A DNA stretch of 64,000 nt, taken from Corynebacterium simulans (GTDB taxonomy: Bacteria; Actinomycetota; Actinomycetes; Mycobacteriales; Mycobacteriaceae). The DNA is taken from contig NZ_CP014634.1 in assembly GCF_001586215.1 (NCBI RefSeq), forward strand, positions 2,604,001 to 2,668,000, in the 5' to 3' direction. The notes beneath the pieces are model-generated. The model was not told the DNA's origin and did no database searches. It worked only from the letters and a program-made list of their open reading frames with translations. Below, piece by piece: positions 17,265-25,895 of this stretch (position 1 is its first letter; each line of letters starts with the position of its first letter). The position numbers and the translations under genes were made by a program.

Positions 17265-18194
17265 TTAAGCGGTGACTGTGGGTAGGTCGTCGACAAGCGT
17301 GGGGTAGGAGGCCTGCGCGCCGCGGCGGGTGGCGGCGAACGCACCGACGCGGGCGGCGAAGCGTGCGGCCTCCACCAGGGAGTGGCCGTCGGCGAGCTTT
17401 GCGACGAGCGCACCCGCGAACGCATCGCCACTGCCGGTGGTGTCCACCGCCTCAACGGTGGGGGTCGGGATCGCGGTGAGGCCCTCGGCGTCACCGACCA
17501 GGGCGCCATCGGCACCGAGGGTCATGACCACGGTGGGGAAACCCTGACCCAGCAGGGCTGCCACCAGGGTGGACGGATCGGTTTCGGGGGTGGGTGCACC
17601 GAGCATCTCCAACACGAGGGCACCCTCGTGCTCATTGACCAGGAGGGGATCCGCCTGACGCAGCTGCTCATGACCGACCGGGACCACAGGCGCGAGGTTG
17701 ATCACCACCCGACCCTGCGCCAGGTCCACCGCGCGGTTGAAACCATCGGCGGGGATCTCACCCTGCAGCAGGACGATGCCGGCCTGTTCAATGAGCCGGG
17801 CATGCCGGTCCACATAGTCGGCGTCCATGCTGGCATTCGCGCCGGGCACGACGATGATGGTGTTCTCACCGTCATCGGCCACCGTGATCACGGCCAGACC
17901 GGTGGGGCCGTCGACGGTGTGGACTGCGGACATGTCAGCGCCGGAGGCACGCATGTGCACCAGGGCGGAGTCGGCCATGGTATCGGAACCCACCGCACCG
18001 ACCATGTGGACCTCCGCACCGAGCTGGGCGGCGGCCACGGCCTGATTGGCGCCCTTGCCGCCGGCACTGATCTCACCACCGCCGCCGAGGAGGGTCTCAC
18101 CGGGGTGGGGGTGGCGGTGGACCGTGGTGGTCAGATCCGCGTTGATGGATCCGACAACAACAATGGAACCGGGTGAACCGGGTATGTCAGTCAT
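17265..18194 (-). CDS. rbsK1: Ribokinase RbsK1
   Basis: A 309-residue PfkB-family sugar kinase. The N-terminus has GSINADLT and the sugar-binding AGGKGANQAVAA; the C-terminal signature DTTGSGDAFAGAL holds the anion hole and catalytic aspartate. It phosphorylates ribose released by UriH to ribose 5-phosphate. The ATG overlaps the uriR stop by four bases. The DNA here is very G+C-rich (45 of 60 in 17281-17340). Confidence 0.9.
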   Translation of the reverse strand: MTDIPGSPGSIVVVGSINADLTTTVHRHPHPGETLLGGGGEISAGGKGANQAVAAAQLGAEVHMVGAVGSDTMADSALVHMRASGADMSAVHTVDGPTGLAVITVADDGENTIIVVPGANASMDADYVDRHARLIEQAGIVLLQGEIPADGFNRAVDLAQGRVVINLAPVVPVGHEQLRQADPLLVNEHEGALVLEMLGAPTPETDPSTLVAALLGQGFPTVVMTLGADGALVGDAEGLTAIPTPTVEAVDTTGSGDAFAGALVAKLADGHSLVEAARFAARVGAFAATRRGAQASYPTLVDDLPTVTA

Positions 18195-19213
18195 GGTTGT
18201 GGGCCTTTCATGAGGGAATCACCCTGGATCAGGATAGTGGGTGTGACAAGGTGCGTCTGGGTGGATTCGGTAGTTTTGGAGCCTGTCAGCAGCCCGTGCA
18301 GGACGGTGAAGGCCTGCCGGGCCATGACGTCCACCTGCTGGTCGATGACCGTCAGGGGCCGTGGTTGCAGGGCGAAGATGGGTTGGTTGTCGAAACCGAT
18401 CACGCTGATGCCCTCGCCGATACTCAGGCCCGCCCGGTGGCAGGCCTGGAGCACCCCGATGGTCATCATGGTGTCCCCGGCGACCAGTGCACGGGCCCCG
18501 TGGTTGAGTAGGTGGGTGGCACCCTGATAGCCCTGCTCCTGTTCGAACCCACCACGGAAGACCAGCTGCGGTTCCCGTTCGTTGTTCCGGCAGGCCTGCT
18601 GGAAGGCTTCCAGGCGGGCACGTCCCGAGGAGGTGCTCAGCGGCCCGGAGAGGTAACCGATCGGCAGGGCATGGTGCTCCACCAGCAGCGATACCGCGGC
18701 GTCCATGCCGGGTTGCGGATCGGAGATGACGGTGGGGATGGGGGATCCGGTGAGTTCTCGGTCGATGAGGACCAAGGGCATGCCCTGGGCGTGCAGGTTG
18801 TTCAGTTGGTCCGCGCAGGCTTCATCGGGCACGCAGATGATGCCGTCCACCCCGTGGCTGGCAAGGAAGGCCAGGGAGGCGGCCATGGTCTCCGGGCGCT
18901 CATCGGTGTTGGTGATGATGGTGGCCAGACCGGCACCCTCGGCTGCGTTCTGCACGGCGGAGACCATGGTGGCGAAATAGGGGTTGATCAGGCTGGGCAC
19001 CACTATCCCGATGGTGTTGCTGCGTGAGCTCTGCAGGGCCCGGGCCTGGGCGTTGGGGAGATATCCCATCTCCGCGGCTAGGGCCTGGATGCGCGTGCGG
19101 GTGGTGGTGGCCACCGCGGGGTTGTCCGCCATGGCGCGGGAGGCGGTGGCGATGGAGACACCGGCGCGCTGGGCCACGTCCTTGAGGGTGGGACGGCTGT
19201 GTTCTGCTGCCAT
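18191..19213 (-). CDS. uriR: LacI-family repressor UriR
   Basis: A 340-residue LacI/GalR regulator. An N-terminal helix-turn-helix (TLKDVAQRAGVSIATASRAM) and hinge (YLPNAQARALQSSRSNTIG) lead into a periplasmic-binding-protein-like sensor domain. It is first in the uridine operon and should repress it until the inducer, in C. glutamicum linked to uridine or ribose, is present. The operator-like palindromes just upstream suggest autoregulation. The ATG at 19213 is the first start that leaves the HTH intact, and a GGGGTGA lies shortly before it. Confidence 0.87.
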   Translation of the reverse strand: MAAEHSRPTLKDVAQRAGVSIATASRAMADNPAVATTTRTRIQALAAEMGYLPNAQARALQSSRSNTIGIVVPSLINPYFATMVSAVQNAAEGAGLATIITNTDERPETMAASLAFLASHGVDGIICVPDEACADQLNNLHAQGMPLVLIDRELTGSPIPTVISDPQPGMDAAVSLLVEHHALPIGYLSGPLSTSSGRARLEAFQQACRNNEREPQLVFRGGFEQEQGYQGATHLLNHGARALVAGDTMMTIGVLQACHRAGLSIGEGISVIGFDNQPIFALQPRPLTVIDQQVDVMARQAFTVLHGLLTGSKTTESTQTHLVTPTILIQGDSLMKGPQP

Positions 19214-19240
19214 GATGGTCACCCCGCTTCGCCCTGTGGT

Positions 19241-19267
19241 GTGCAAACGATTGATGTAAACGTTTGC
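19241..19267. promoter_or_regulatory. LacI-type operator(s) of the uri operon
   Basis: TGTAAACGTTTGCA at 19254-19267 is a near-perfect LacI/GalR palindrome centred on CG. A second imperfect copy, TGCAAACGATTG, lies at 19241-19252, about one helical turn away. Both sit 28-54 bases upstream of uriR, well placed for repression. Confidence 0.65.
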
Positions 19268-19808
19268 AATTTGTTAAATCCACCCTATTTCCTCACCACC
19301 GGTTCCAGCAAGGGGGCACTCTGGCGGGGGTGGAAACAGCTCCGACCCCGCCGCGGGGAGCGACGGGGTCGCAGGCATTGAGGGATAGGAACGCGGAAGC
19401 CGCGCAAGCGAATGTGCGCGGCTAGGAGGATGGTGGTCGCGCCGGGGTCGCGCAGGTCCTGCGGCACGAGGGAGAGGCCTGCGCAGGAGGCCATCTCGAT
19501 GACGGCGAGGCGTCGCGCGGGGAACTCGACCCACTGGGCGGTGACCTGTTGTCCGACGGGTCCGGTGACTTCTATGGTGTGTGTCACCGCGGCGGGGCGG
19601 GCGGCGAGGATTTCGAATCAGGCTGTTCTGCAATGTTGCTCTCGTCACGGTATCCCAAGACATTAGTTTGGGGCGCAGATTTCCAATCTTCGGCTGCCTG
19701 AAATTGTGGGGAAGGAGGTCTATTTAGACCCGGCCTAGGAAAGAAATGACCGACGGAATCGTACTCAGGCATGACTACTTAACTCGTCGAACCGGATAGC
19801 GTAGAGGC
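19268..19808. other. 541-bp region with only doubtful small ORFs
   Basis: On the minus strand a 100-codon GTG frame (19587 to 19285) overlaps by four bases a 62-codon frame (19772 to 19584). Their first parts look somewhat protein-like, but the second half of the longer one is Arg/Pro-rich and neither has a clear ribosome binding site. An 8-bp hairpin (CGACCCCG at 19343-19350, CGGGGTCG at 19364-19371) lies near the uri end. I regard this as decayed sequence or junction DNA between the uri operon and the two-component system. Confidence 0.35.
19773..19802 (+). promoter_or_regulatory. Putative promoter of the histidine kinase operon
   Basis: TGACTA (19773-19778) and TAGCGT (19797-19802) are 18 bases apart. 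The GTG start of the kinase begins seven bases past the -10 element, fitting a leaderless message. Confidence 0.4.
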
Positions 19809-20942
19809 GTGGAAGTCTTTTCTGATAGGCGAATGATTCGTGACCTTGCGGTGTCGCTTTTGTGCGGAGCGGCGTCTCTCATCGGTAGGGACCTGATGTC
19901 CCGGCCGCTCTTTGACTACCTGATTATCGCCTTGGTCGTGCTAGTGCCAATTATTAGCAGGCGGTGGCCGCGCCTGGTGGTCTTCGTTGCATCAGTGGTG
20001 CTCTTCGCCAGCCTGTTCCAGGTGGAACTCACCGTAGGCATCATAATCCTTGCGGGGCAGGTCGCCTGCATTATTCGCCGCAGGCTGGAAGAGCCCCTAC
20101 GTCGAATAATGACTATAGGGATGCTTGCTGCGGACTTTATCGGCGTATTTTGGGTGAGCCAAACGGTACAGGAAGCAGCACAGGATATTGCGCGGCGCCT
20201 TTTCGTCGTGGGCTGGAGCCTACTGGTCCTTGCGGTGTGCATGCTTGTGGGTGAACTGCGTAGGAGAGCAGAGGAAGAACGCACACGGGAGATTTCGCGT
20301 GCTTTAGAGAAACAACGCCTGGAATTCGAGAAAAGCTCGACGGAACAACGGGCGTTCATCGCACGTGAGATCCATGACGTCGTCACGCACTCGCTATCGG
20401 TTATAGTTGCCCAAGCCGATGGGGCGCTCTACGCCAAAGACACGGAAGCGCAAGAAGAAGCTTTGAAGTCTATTTCCCGCGTGGGAAGGACCTCTTTGCG
20501 GGAGATGCGGGGAGTCGTGGGCTTGCTGCGCACAGGCGAAAAGCGCGGCACTCAGCCGATGGCGGGATTTGGTGATCTTTCAGAACTCATTAATAGCGTT
20601 AGAAGCGCCGGCATTGCTGTGGGATATCGCTGCACAGGAACGCCACCTGAAGAGCTTTCCGCCGCGACGTCACTAAGTCTGTACCGAATTGTCCAAGAGG
20701 CTTTGACCAATGCGAACAAACATGGTGGCGGGCAAGCAGACGTACTAGTCGAATGGCTTGAAGGTATCGTCCGCCTTGAGGTGCGCAATGGATACATGGG
20801 TGATGCCCGAGGCGAGGGACATGGCATTGTGGGAATGAAGGAACGAGCGGAATTGGTTGGAGGAACCTTCCAACAGCGCAGTGATGCTGGCACATGGATA
20901 GTAGAAGCAGAGTTACCCACAGGAGGAGGAAGTAAGCAATGA
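19809..20942 (+). CDS. NarL-type sensor histidine kinase
   Basis: A 377-residue kinase. The first 150 residues hold about five hydrophobic segments with very short loops, so it senses within or at the membrane, as in kinases that respond to cell-envelope stress or antimicrobial peptides. A coiled segment (about 150-185) precedes a HisKA_3 domain with the phospho-accepting His189 in AREIHDVVTHSLS, then an ATPase domain (VQEALTNANKHG; GEGHGIVGMKERAELVGG). The partner regulator overlaps by four bases. GTG at 19809 is used; an internal ATG at 19833 is possible. Confidence 0.88.
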   Translation: MEVFSDRRMIRDLAVSLLCGAASLIGRDLMSRPLFDYLIIALVVLVPIISRRWPRLVVFVASVVLFASLFQVELTVGIIILAGQVACIIRRRLEEPLRRIMTIGMLAADFIGVFWVSQTVQEAAQDIARRLFVVGWSLLVLAVCMLVGELRRRAEEERTREISRALEKQRLEFEKSSTEQRAFIAREIHDVVTHSLSVIVAQADGALYAKDTEAQEEALKSISRVGRTSLREMRGVVGLLRTGEKRGTQPMAGFGDLSELINSVRSAGIAVGYRCTGTPPEELSAATSLSLYRIVQEALTNANKHGGGQADVLVEWLEGIVRLEVRNGYMGDARGEGHGIVGMKERAELVGGTFQQRSDAGTWIVEAELPTGGGSKQ

Positions 20943-21616
20943 AAGTCGGATTGGTAGATGACCAGGTTCTCTTCCTACACGGGATTGCCCAGATCATTAG
21001 TTCGCAGCCAGACATGGATGTTATCTGGCAAGCAAACGATGGCGAAGATGCGCTGACCCAATGCGCGGCCACGCCTGCTGATGTGGTGCTCATGGATGTA
21101 CAGATGCCTGTCCGCGATGGAATTAGCGCCACTGCTGAAATCGCATCCACTCTTCCGGAGACGAAGGTCATCATTCTGACAACCTTCGATGACGAAGACT
21201 ACGTAGTAGCTGGGCTGCGAGCAGGAGCGAGTGGCTTCGTGCTCAAGGACGCAGAGCCAGAGGAGCTACTAAGCGCGTTGCGCACTGTCTATCGCGGAGA
21301 CGCGGTAATCTCACCCCGCGCCACTAAGCGCCTTGTCCACAGTATGAGGGATGATTCCACGGACACGCTGAGTATTAGCGGCGTAGACCGTCGGGTACTT
21401 GAGTCGCTGACTGCCCGTGAACAAGAAATCCTTGAAGCAATCGGGATGGGATGGTCCAACACAGAGATATGTGAGCGGATGTTCATCTCTATGCCGACCG
21501 TCAAGACGCACGTTGGACGAGTACTCGCCAAGACGAGTTCTAGGGACCGTGTACACGCAGCCCTTTTCGCCTATCGCACAGGAGTTGTCTCCCGTGCTGA
21601 CCTGCTTAGCTCCTAA
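20939..21616 (+). CDS. NarL/LuxR-family response regulator
   Basis: A 225-residue two-domain regulator. The receiver domain has the acidic pocket VDDQ, the phospho-acceptor D53 in VVLMDVQMP, Thr in LTTFDDEDYV and Lys in FVLKDAEPEELL. The C-terminal LuxR HTH reads LTAREQEILEAIGMGWSNTEICERMFISMPTVKTHVGRVLAK. It pairs with the kinase (ATGA overlap) and probably controls the ABC transporter genes that follow after 73 bases. Confidence 0.9.
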   Translation: MKVGLVDDQVLFLHGIAQIISSQPDMDVIWQANDGEDALTQCAATPADVVLMDVQMPVRDGISATAEIASTLPETKVIILTTFDDEDYVVAGLRAGASGFVLKDAEPEELLSALRTVYRGDAVISPRATKRLVHSMRDDSTDTLSISGVDRRVLESLTAREQEILEAIGMGWSNTEICERMFISMPTVKTHVGRVLAKTSSRDRVHAALFAYRTGVVSRADLLSS

Positions 21617-21689
21617 TACCCCGGTATGACTCGCAAAATCGTGCCTCGCGGCGATGTGCGGCGTAGGCGCGCCGGGCAACGATTGAGTT

Positions 21690-22604
21690 ATGAGCACAGA
21701 ATATGTTGTCGAAACTCATGGTTTGACCAAGGAATATAAGGGATTCAAGGCCGTCGACGGCCTTGATATGGCAATCGGCCACGGTGTCGTTCACGGATTG
21801 TTGGGGCCAAATGGTTCGGGCAAGTCCACGACCATGAAAATGCTTTTGGGTCTGGCAAAGCCGACCGAGGGAAGCATCAGCTTGTTCGGTGAGCCTTTCG
21901 GGCCTAAGACGCGCAGCCGGGCCTTGGCCCGCACCGGCTCGCTCATCGAGCAGCCTTCGGCCTATTTGCACCTCACCGGGCGAGAGAACCTGCGCATCGC
22001 TGCGCGGCTTCTACGCGCTGAAGCAGAAGACGTGGATCGCGCAGTGCACCTCGTGCGGCTGGAAAAGCAGCTGGACAAGCAAGTAGCGAACTATTCCTTG
22101 GGCATGAAGCAGCGCCTCGGCATCGCAATGGCTATGATTCGTAACCCGCAGCTTCTGATCCTTGATGAACCAACGAACGGTCTTGACCCTGCCGGTATCG
22201 AAGAGATTCGCAATCTCATCGTCAGCCTCGCTGCCGATGAGGGGCGAACGGTATTGGTTTCGAGCCACCTTCTCTCGGAAATCGAAAAGATGGCTAGTGA
22301 GCTGACCATTATTAATCGCGGGCAGTTGCTCTTCCAAGGTACAAAGCAGGAGCTTTTCCATTCCCAGCCGCCTGAAGTCTTTATTGAAACTCCGAACCCC
22401 AAGGAAGCGGCGCAAGCACTCGCGGGTATCTCAGTGCGCTTTGTAGAAGGTGGCATTCGGGTTCCGAACTTAAGCGAGCGCGACGTCGCGGGGGCTTGCG
22501 CGCAGCTCGTCAACCATGGCGTGCCCATCTACCAGGTGCTAAGAACGCACCGCAGTCTCGAAGAGATCTTCATTTCGATTACGGGACGAGGTGGCTTGCA
22601 ATGA
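21690..22604 (+). CDS. BcrA/LanF-type ABC transporter ATPase
   Basis: A 304-residue ATPase with Walker A GPNGSGKS at 39-46, signature YSLGMKQRLGIA, Walker B LLILDEP and a switch histidine in LVSSHLLSEIEK. The fold and C-terminal extension fit the bacitracin/lantibiotic-immunity group, which expel peptides from the membrane. It overlaps the first permease by four bases. With two roughly 248-residue permeases it forms a LanFEG-like exporter under the adjacent two-component system. No lantibiotic biosynthesis gene is visible, so resistance rather than self-immunity is the likely role. Confidence 0.87.
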   Translation: MSTEYVVETHGLTKEYKGFKAVDGLDMAIGHGVVHGLLGPNGSGKSTTMKMLLGLAKPTEGSISLFGEPFGPKTRSRALARTGSLIEQPSAYLHLTGRENLRIAARLLRAEAEDVDRAVHLVRLEKQLDKQVANYSLGMKQRLGIAMAMIRNPQLLILDEPTNGLDPAGIEEIRNLIVSLAADEGRTVLVSSHLLSEIEKMASELTIINRGQLLFQGTKQELFHSQPPEVFIETPNPKEAAQALAGISVRFVEGGIRVPNLSERDVAGACAQLVNHGVPIYQVLRTHRSLEEIFISITGRGGLQ

Positions 22605-23347
22605 TGCTGCAGAATGAATATGCCAAGATGCGGCATACCCGGATGCTGCCGCTTGCCCTTGCTGTCACGCTCGCCATCGTTGCTTTTTCCAGTATGAATC
22701 TGGTGGGTGAGCACACCGCCGAACAATTTCAGCAAGATCCGCATAGTCAATGGGGCGGGCATCTCCTTGGCTACATCATGGCGACGGCCTTCCTCACTCC
22801 GGTGCAGGTGGCATTGTTAGCCAGCCGCGCAGCCGATGTAGAGCATCTCCACGGCGGCTGGCGGCTCAATTCCATCGCCGGGTACCGCCGCGGTGGTCTG
22901 CTCCGCGCGAAGTTCGCAGCTTTAGCCCTTGTCCTAGCCGCAGTAAAGGTAGTTGAATTGCTCGCGGTCTTGACCACTCCATTCCTCTTTGGCGCACAGT
23001 CGATTGATTCACTCGGCACATGGGTTCTCACAGCAGCTGGTCTATATGGAACCTCGTGCGCACTGATGGCGATTTTCTTGTGGCAGGCAGCACGCGTGGA
23101 ATCCCAGCTCGTGGTGCTCAGCACTGGGGTAGTAGGCGGCTTCCTCGGTGTGGCAGGAATGCTTTCCCCAACCGCGGTCACGCTCATTAATCCCTTCGGC
23201 TACTACGCAGTCTTATCCCCATTTACCTTCCGCCCCGAAGGCCTAGCGAGCATCGAACCACTGTGGATTCCATGGGCACTTTTCATCGCCGTTGTAACCG
23301 TCATCTTCACCGTGCTTTGTCGCACGCTTGATTCCCAGGAGGAATAA
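22601..23347 (+). CDS. ABC-2 type permease subunit (LanE/MutE-like)
   Basis: A 248-residue integral membrane protein with about six hydrophobic segments, starting MMLQNEYAKMRHTRML, typical of the short permeases of lantibiotic-immunity ABC transporters. Its ATG overlaps the ATPase stop (ATGA). It probably pairs with the next permease in one complex. Sequence alone does not tell the peptide handled. Confidence 0.8.
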   Translation: MMLQNEYAKMRHTRMLPLALAVTLAIVAFSSMNLVGEHTAEQFQQDPHSQWGGHLLGYIMATAFLTPVQVALLASRAADVEHLHGGWRLNSIAGYRRGGLLRAKFAALALVLAAVKVVELLAVLTTPFLFGAQSIDSLGTWVLTAAGLYGTSCALMAIFLWQAARVESQLVVLSTGVVGGFLGVAGMLSPTAVTLINPFGYYAVLSPFTFRPEGLASIEPLWIPWALFIAVVTVIFTVLCRTLDSQEE

Positions 23348-23351
23348 GTTC

Positions 23352-24095
23352 ATGTTTGCTATCGACCTGCTGAAATTTCGACGCTCTTACGTATGGGCTG
23401 TCACCTTCCTCGTGCCGTGTATAGCAGTCGGCATTGGTGCCGCGAATTATCACGCCAACTTGGCGCTACTTAATGCCGGATGGGCAAGCTATCTTTCCCA
23501 AGCAACGCTGTTCTACGGCCTAATCTTTATGACTGTGGGAGTGGCCATCATCGCTGCAGCTGCCTGGCGCCTGGAACACCGCAATCACAATTGGAACACT
23601 ATTTTGACCTCACCGCGCTCGGCGGGAGAAGTAGTCGCGTCCAAGTTTTTCTCCATCATGGTCCTCATCGCGCTAATGCAGGCGGTGTTCATTGCGCTGG
23701 CATTAGGCATTGGACGCGGCTTAGGAATACAGGGAGAGATTTCGCCGCTCAACGTGAGCGCGCTGTTCTTAGCAATCATCCCGGCGTTCGCAGTCGGGGC
23801 CTGGCAATCCTTCTTCTCGATGATCTTTCGCAGCTTTGCCACGCCCGTGGCGATTTCACTTGTGGGCGCGATTGCCTCAGTTGGAATTCTCTACAGCGGT
23901 ATTCGGCTCATCCCGATGCTGCTGCCACCGGCTATGGTTACGTCGACGATTTCGCTCGGCAGTACTGCCTTCAGCGCAGATGACACTCCTGATGTGTACG
24001 GTATCGCGTTCAGGATGGCTGTTTCTATCTGTTTCGTCATCGGAGCTTGGATTGCATCTGTTGTCTGGCTGCGAACCCATGATGTTGAGGCTTAG
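23352..24095 (+). CDS. ABC-2 type permease subunit (LanG/MutG-like)
   Basis: A 247-residue membrane protein with about six hydrophobic segments. The start MFAIDLLKFRRSYVW at 23352 follows a strong AGGAGG and lies four bases after the previous permease. Similar length and start pattern (cytoplasmic LLKFRRS before the first helix) mark it as the second permease of the same exporter. Confidence 0.8.
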   Translation: MFAIDLLKFRRSYVWAVTFLVPCIAVGIGAANYHANLALLNAGWASYLSQATLFYGLIFMTVGVAIIAAAAWRLEHRNHNWNTILTSPRSAGEVVASKFFSIMVLIALMQAVFIALALGIGRGLGIQGEISPLNVSALFLAIIPAFAVGAWQSFFSMIFRSFATPVAISLVGAIASVGILYSGIRLIPMLLPPAMVTSTISLGSTAFSADDTPDVYGIAFRMAVSICFVIGAWIASVVWLRTHDVEA

Positions 24096-24150
24096 AACTC
24101 ATCCCTAGGACTCATCCTTGGGACTCTTGCTTGTGCCACAGATGCAAAAT

Positions 24151-24198
24151 GCCCTCGCGTCCCTCCGCAGCTTAGTGCTAACGGGGGGAGGAGAGGGC
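24151..24198. terminator. Bidirectional hairpin between ABC operon and sigA
   Basis: Arms GCCCTC (24151-24156) and CCCTCC (24161-24166) pair with GGGAGG (24186-24191) and GAGGGC (24193-24198). It separates convergent operons; a second hairpin GGCAAGC/GCTTGCC at 24205-24232 is closer to sigA. No clear T-run follows. Confidence 0.5.
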
Positions 24199-24249
24199 GG
24201 CGTCGGCAAGCGTGTGCGTCTTGTTGCTTGCCTTGGCTAGCTTGGTCTC

Positions 24250-25698
24250 TTAGTCGAGGTAATCGCGCAGCACCTGAGAGCGCGATGGGTGGCGCAGCTT
24301 GGACATGGTCTTGGACTCGATCTGGCGGATGCGCTCGCGGGTGACGCCGTAGACTTGGCCGATTTCGTCTAAAGTGCGCGGCATGCCGTCGGTCAGGCCG
24401 AAGCGCAGGCGGACAACGCCGGCCTCACGCTCAGACAGGGTGGTGAGCACGTCCTGGAGCTGGTCCTGCAGCAAGGTGAAGGATACGGCGTCGACAGCGA
24501 TGACTGCCTCGGAATCCTCGATGAAGTCACCCAGCTGGGAATCGCCCTCATCACCAATGGTCTGGTCCAGGGAAATAGGCTCACGAGCATACTGCTGGAT
24601 CTCCAGCACCTTTTCCTCGGTGATATCCATTTCCTTCGCCAGTTCCTGCGGGGTGGGCTCGCGGCCCAGATCCTGCAGCAGCTCACGCTGGATGCGGCCC
24701 AGCTTGTTGATGACCTCAACCATGTGGACCGGGATACGAATGGTGCGGGCCTGGTCCGCCATAGCGCGGGTAATGGCCTGGCGGATCCACCACGTGGCGT
24801 AGGTGGAGAACTTGTAGCCCTTGGTGTAGTCGAACTTCTCAACCGCACGGATAAGGCCCAGGTTGCCTTCCTGGATGAGGTCCAAGAAAGCCATGCCGCG
24901 GCCGGTGTAGCGTTTCGCAAGCGAAACGACGAGTCGGAGGTTCGCCTCCAGCAGATGGTTCTTTGCTTTGCGGCCATCACGGGCGATGGAACGCAGGTCG
25001 CGCTTTTCCATAGGGGAGAGCTTGGCGGCCTTATCGCCCTCAGCGCGTGCCTTTTCCATCTCATCCATGCGGTACTGCGCGTAGAGGCCAGCCTCAATGC
25101 GCTTTGCCAGGGAGACCTCCTGCTCAGCGTTAAGGAGGGCGACCTTACCGATCTGCTTGAGGTAAGCGCGGACGGAGTCAGCAGAAGCGGTCAGCTGTGC
25201 ATCCTTGCGCGCCTGGCGCAGGGTAGCGGACTCTTCCTCGTCCCAGACAGAGGAAGAATCCTCTTCGTCGTCTTCATCGTCCTCATCCGCATCGAGTTCG
25301 TCATCAGAATCGCCGAACTCGTCATCGTCCATGTCCGCGTTATCTGGATCGAAGTCAGCGTCATCCTGGTCCGCGTCATCTACCAGCTCGTCCTCGAGCT
25401 CGTCAGAAGCGGTCTCGAGCTGTTCCTGCTTCTCCTCAGGAGCGGCCGCGGCCTTCTGCGCAGACTTGCGGACGGTCTTTTTAGCAGATTTCTTCGCAGT
25501 CTTGCGAGTAGTCTTCTTGGCCGTCTTCTTAGCAGTCTTTTTGGCCGTTTTCTTCGCGGTCTTTTTGGCGGTCTTCTTCGCGGCCTTCTTTGCGGTTTTC
25601 TTGGCCGTCTTTTTGGCGGTCTTCTTGACAGGGGCAGATGCCTCGGCGGCATCAGTGCCCTCGCCGAGAACCTGGTCTGAAGAATCAGTGGCTGCCAC
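24250..25698 (-). CDS. sigA: Primary sigma factor SigA (RpoD)
   Basis: The housekeeping sigma-70 factor, about 482 residues. The N-terminus has a Lys/Ala/Thr repeat (KKTAKK units), then a long acidic stretch, then conserved regions: 1.2 ([28 protein letters not shown]), 2 ([31 protein letters not shown]), 3 and 4.2 ([20 protein letters not shown]). A GTG at 25698 (VAATDSSDQ) is preferred because GAAAGGGC precedes it; a TTG at 25746 would add 16 residues. The neighbours ppgK and suhB are as in M. tuberculosis and C. glutamicum. Confidence 0.95.
   Translation of the reverse strand: MAATDSSDQVLGEGTDAAEASAPVKKTAKKTAKKTAKKAAKKTAKKTAKKTAKKTAKKTAKKTTRKTAKKSAKKTVRKSAQKAAAAPEEKQEQLETASDELEDELVDDADQDDADFDPDNADMDDDEFGDSDDELDADEDDEDDEEDSSSVWDEEESATLRQARKDAQLTASADSVRAYLKQIGKVALLNAEQEVSLAKRIEAGLYAQYRMDEMEKARAEGDKAAKLSPMEKRDLRSIARDGRKAKNHLLEANLRLVVSLAKRYTGRGMAFLDLIQEGNLGLIRAVEKFDYTKGYKFSTYATWWIRQAITRAMADQARTIRIPVHMVEVINKLGRIQRELLQDLGREPTPQELAKEMDITEEKVLEIQQYAREPISLDQTIGDEGDSQLGDFIEDSEAVIAVDAVSFTLLQDQLQDVLTTLSEREAGVVRLRFGLTDGMPRTLDEIGQVYGVTRERIRQIESKTMSKLRHPSRSQVLRDYLD
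25460..25640. repeat. Tandem Lys-Thr-Ala-Lys codon repeat inside sigA
   Basis: The DNA repeats 12-bp-like units encoding KKTA with silent variation. The encoded tract resembles histone H1-like tails and is common at the N-termini of actinobacterial primary sigma factors. It is prone to length change. Confidence 0.75.
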
Positions 25699-25895
25699 GT
25701 ACGCCCTTTCGACTTGCTTGTGATTGAAAACAGCAAGGTTAGACAAGGTCCAACCTTTGGGGCCATGCTACGAGCTCGCCACATCAGGGCGGGTTAGGCA
25801 CGCCGCGTGCTGTTTAGATTAAGGATCGACGGCCCAGTATAGATGATCTTGCCTTTAAGGCGGTTAACTGGGGCCGATTAGCTATGTGATTGCTG

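Noticed and set aside
19343..19371. Rho-independent terminator near uriR
   Set aside because: Stem is G+C-rich but no T-run follows on either strand, and it lies upstream of uriR, not at an operon end.
25460..25640. Possible CRISPR or intergenic repeat
   Set aside because: The repeats are inside sigA and keep the reading frame; no spacers.
24724..25680. Plus-strand 318-codon frame, Leu-rich
   Set aside because: Mirror of sigA; the Leu/Phe-rich stretch is the reverse of the Lys repeat.
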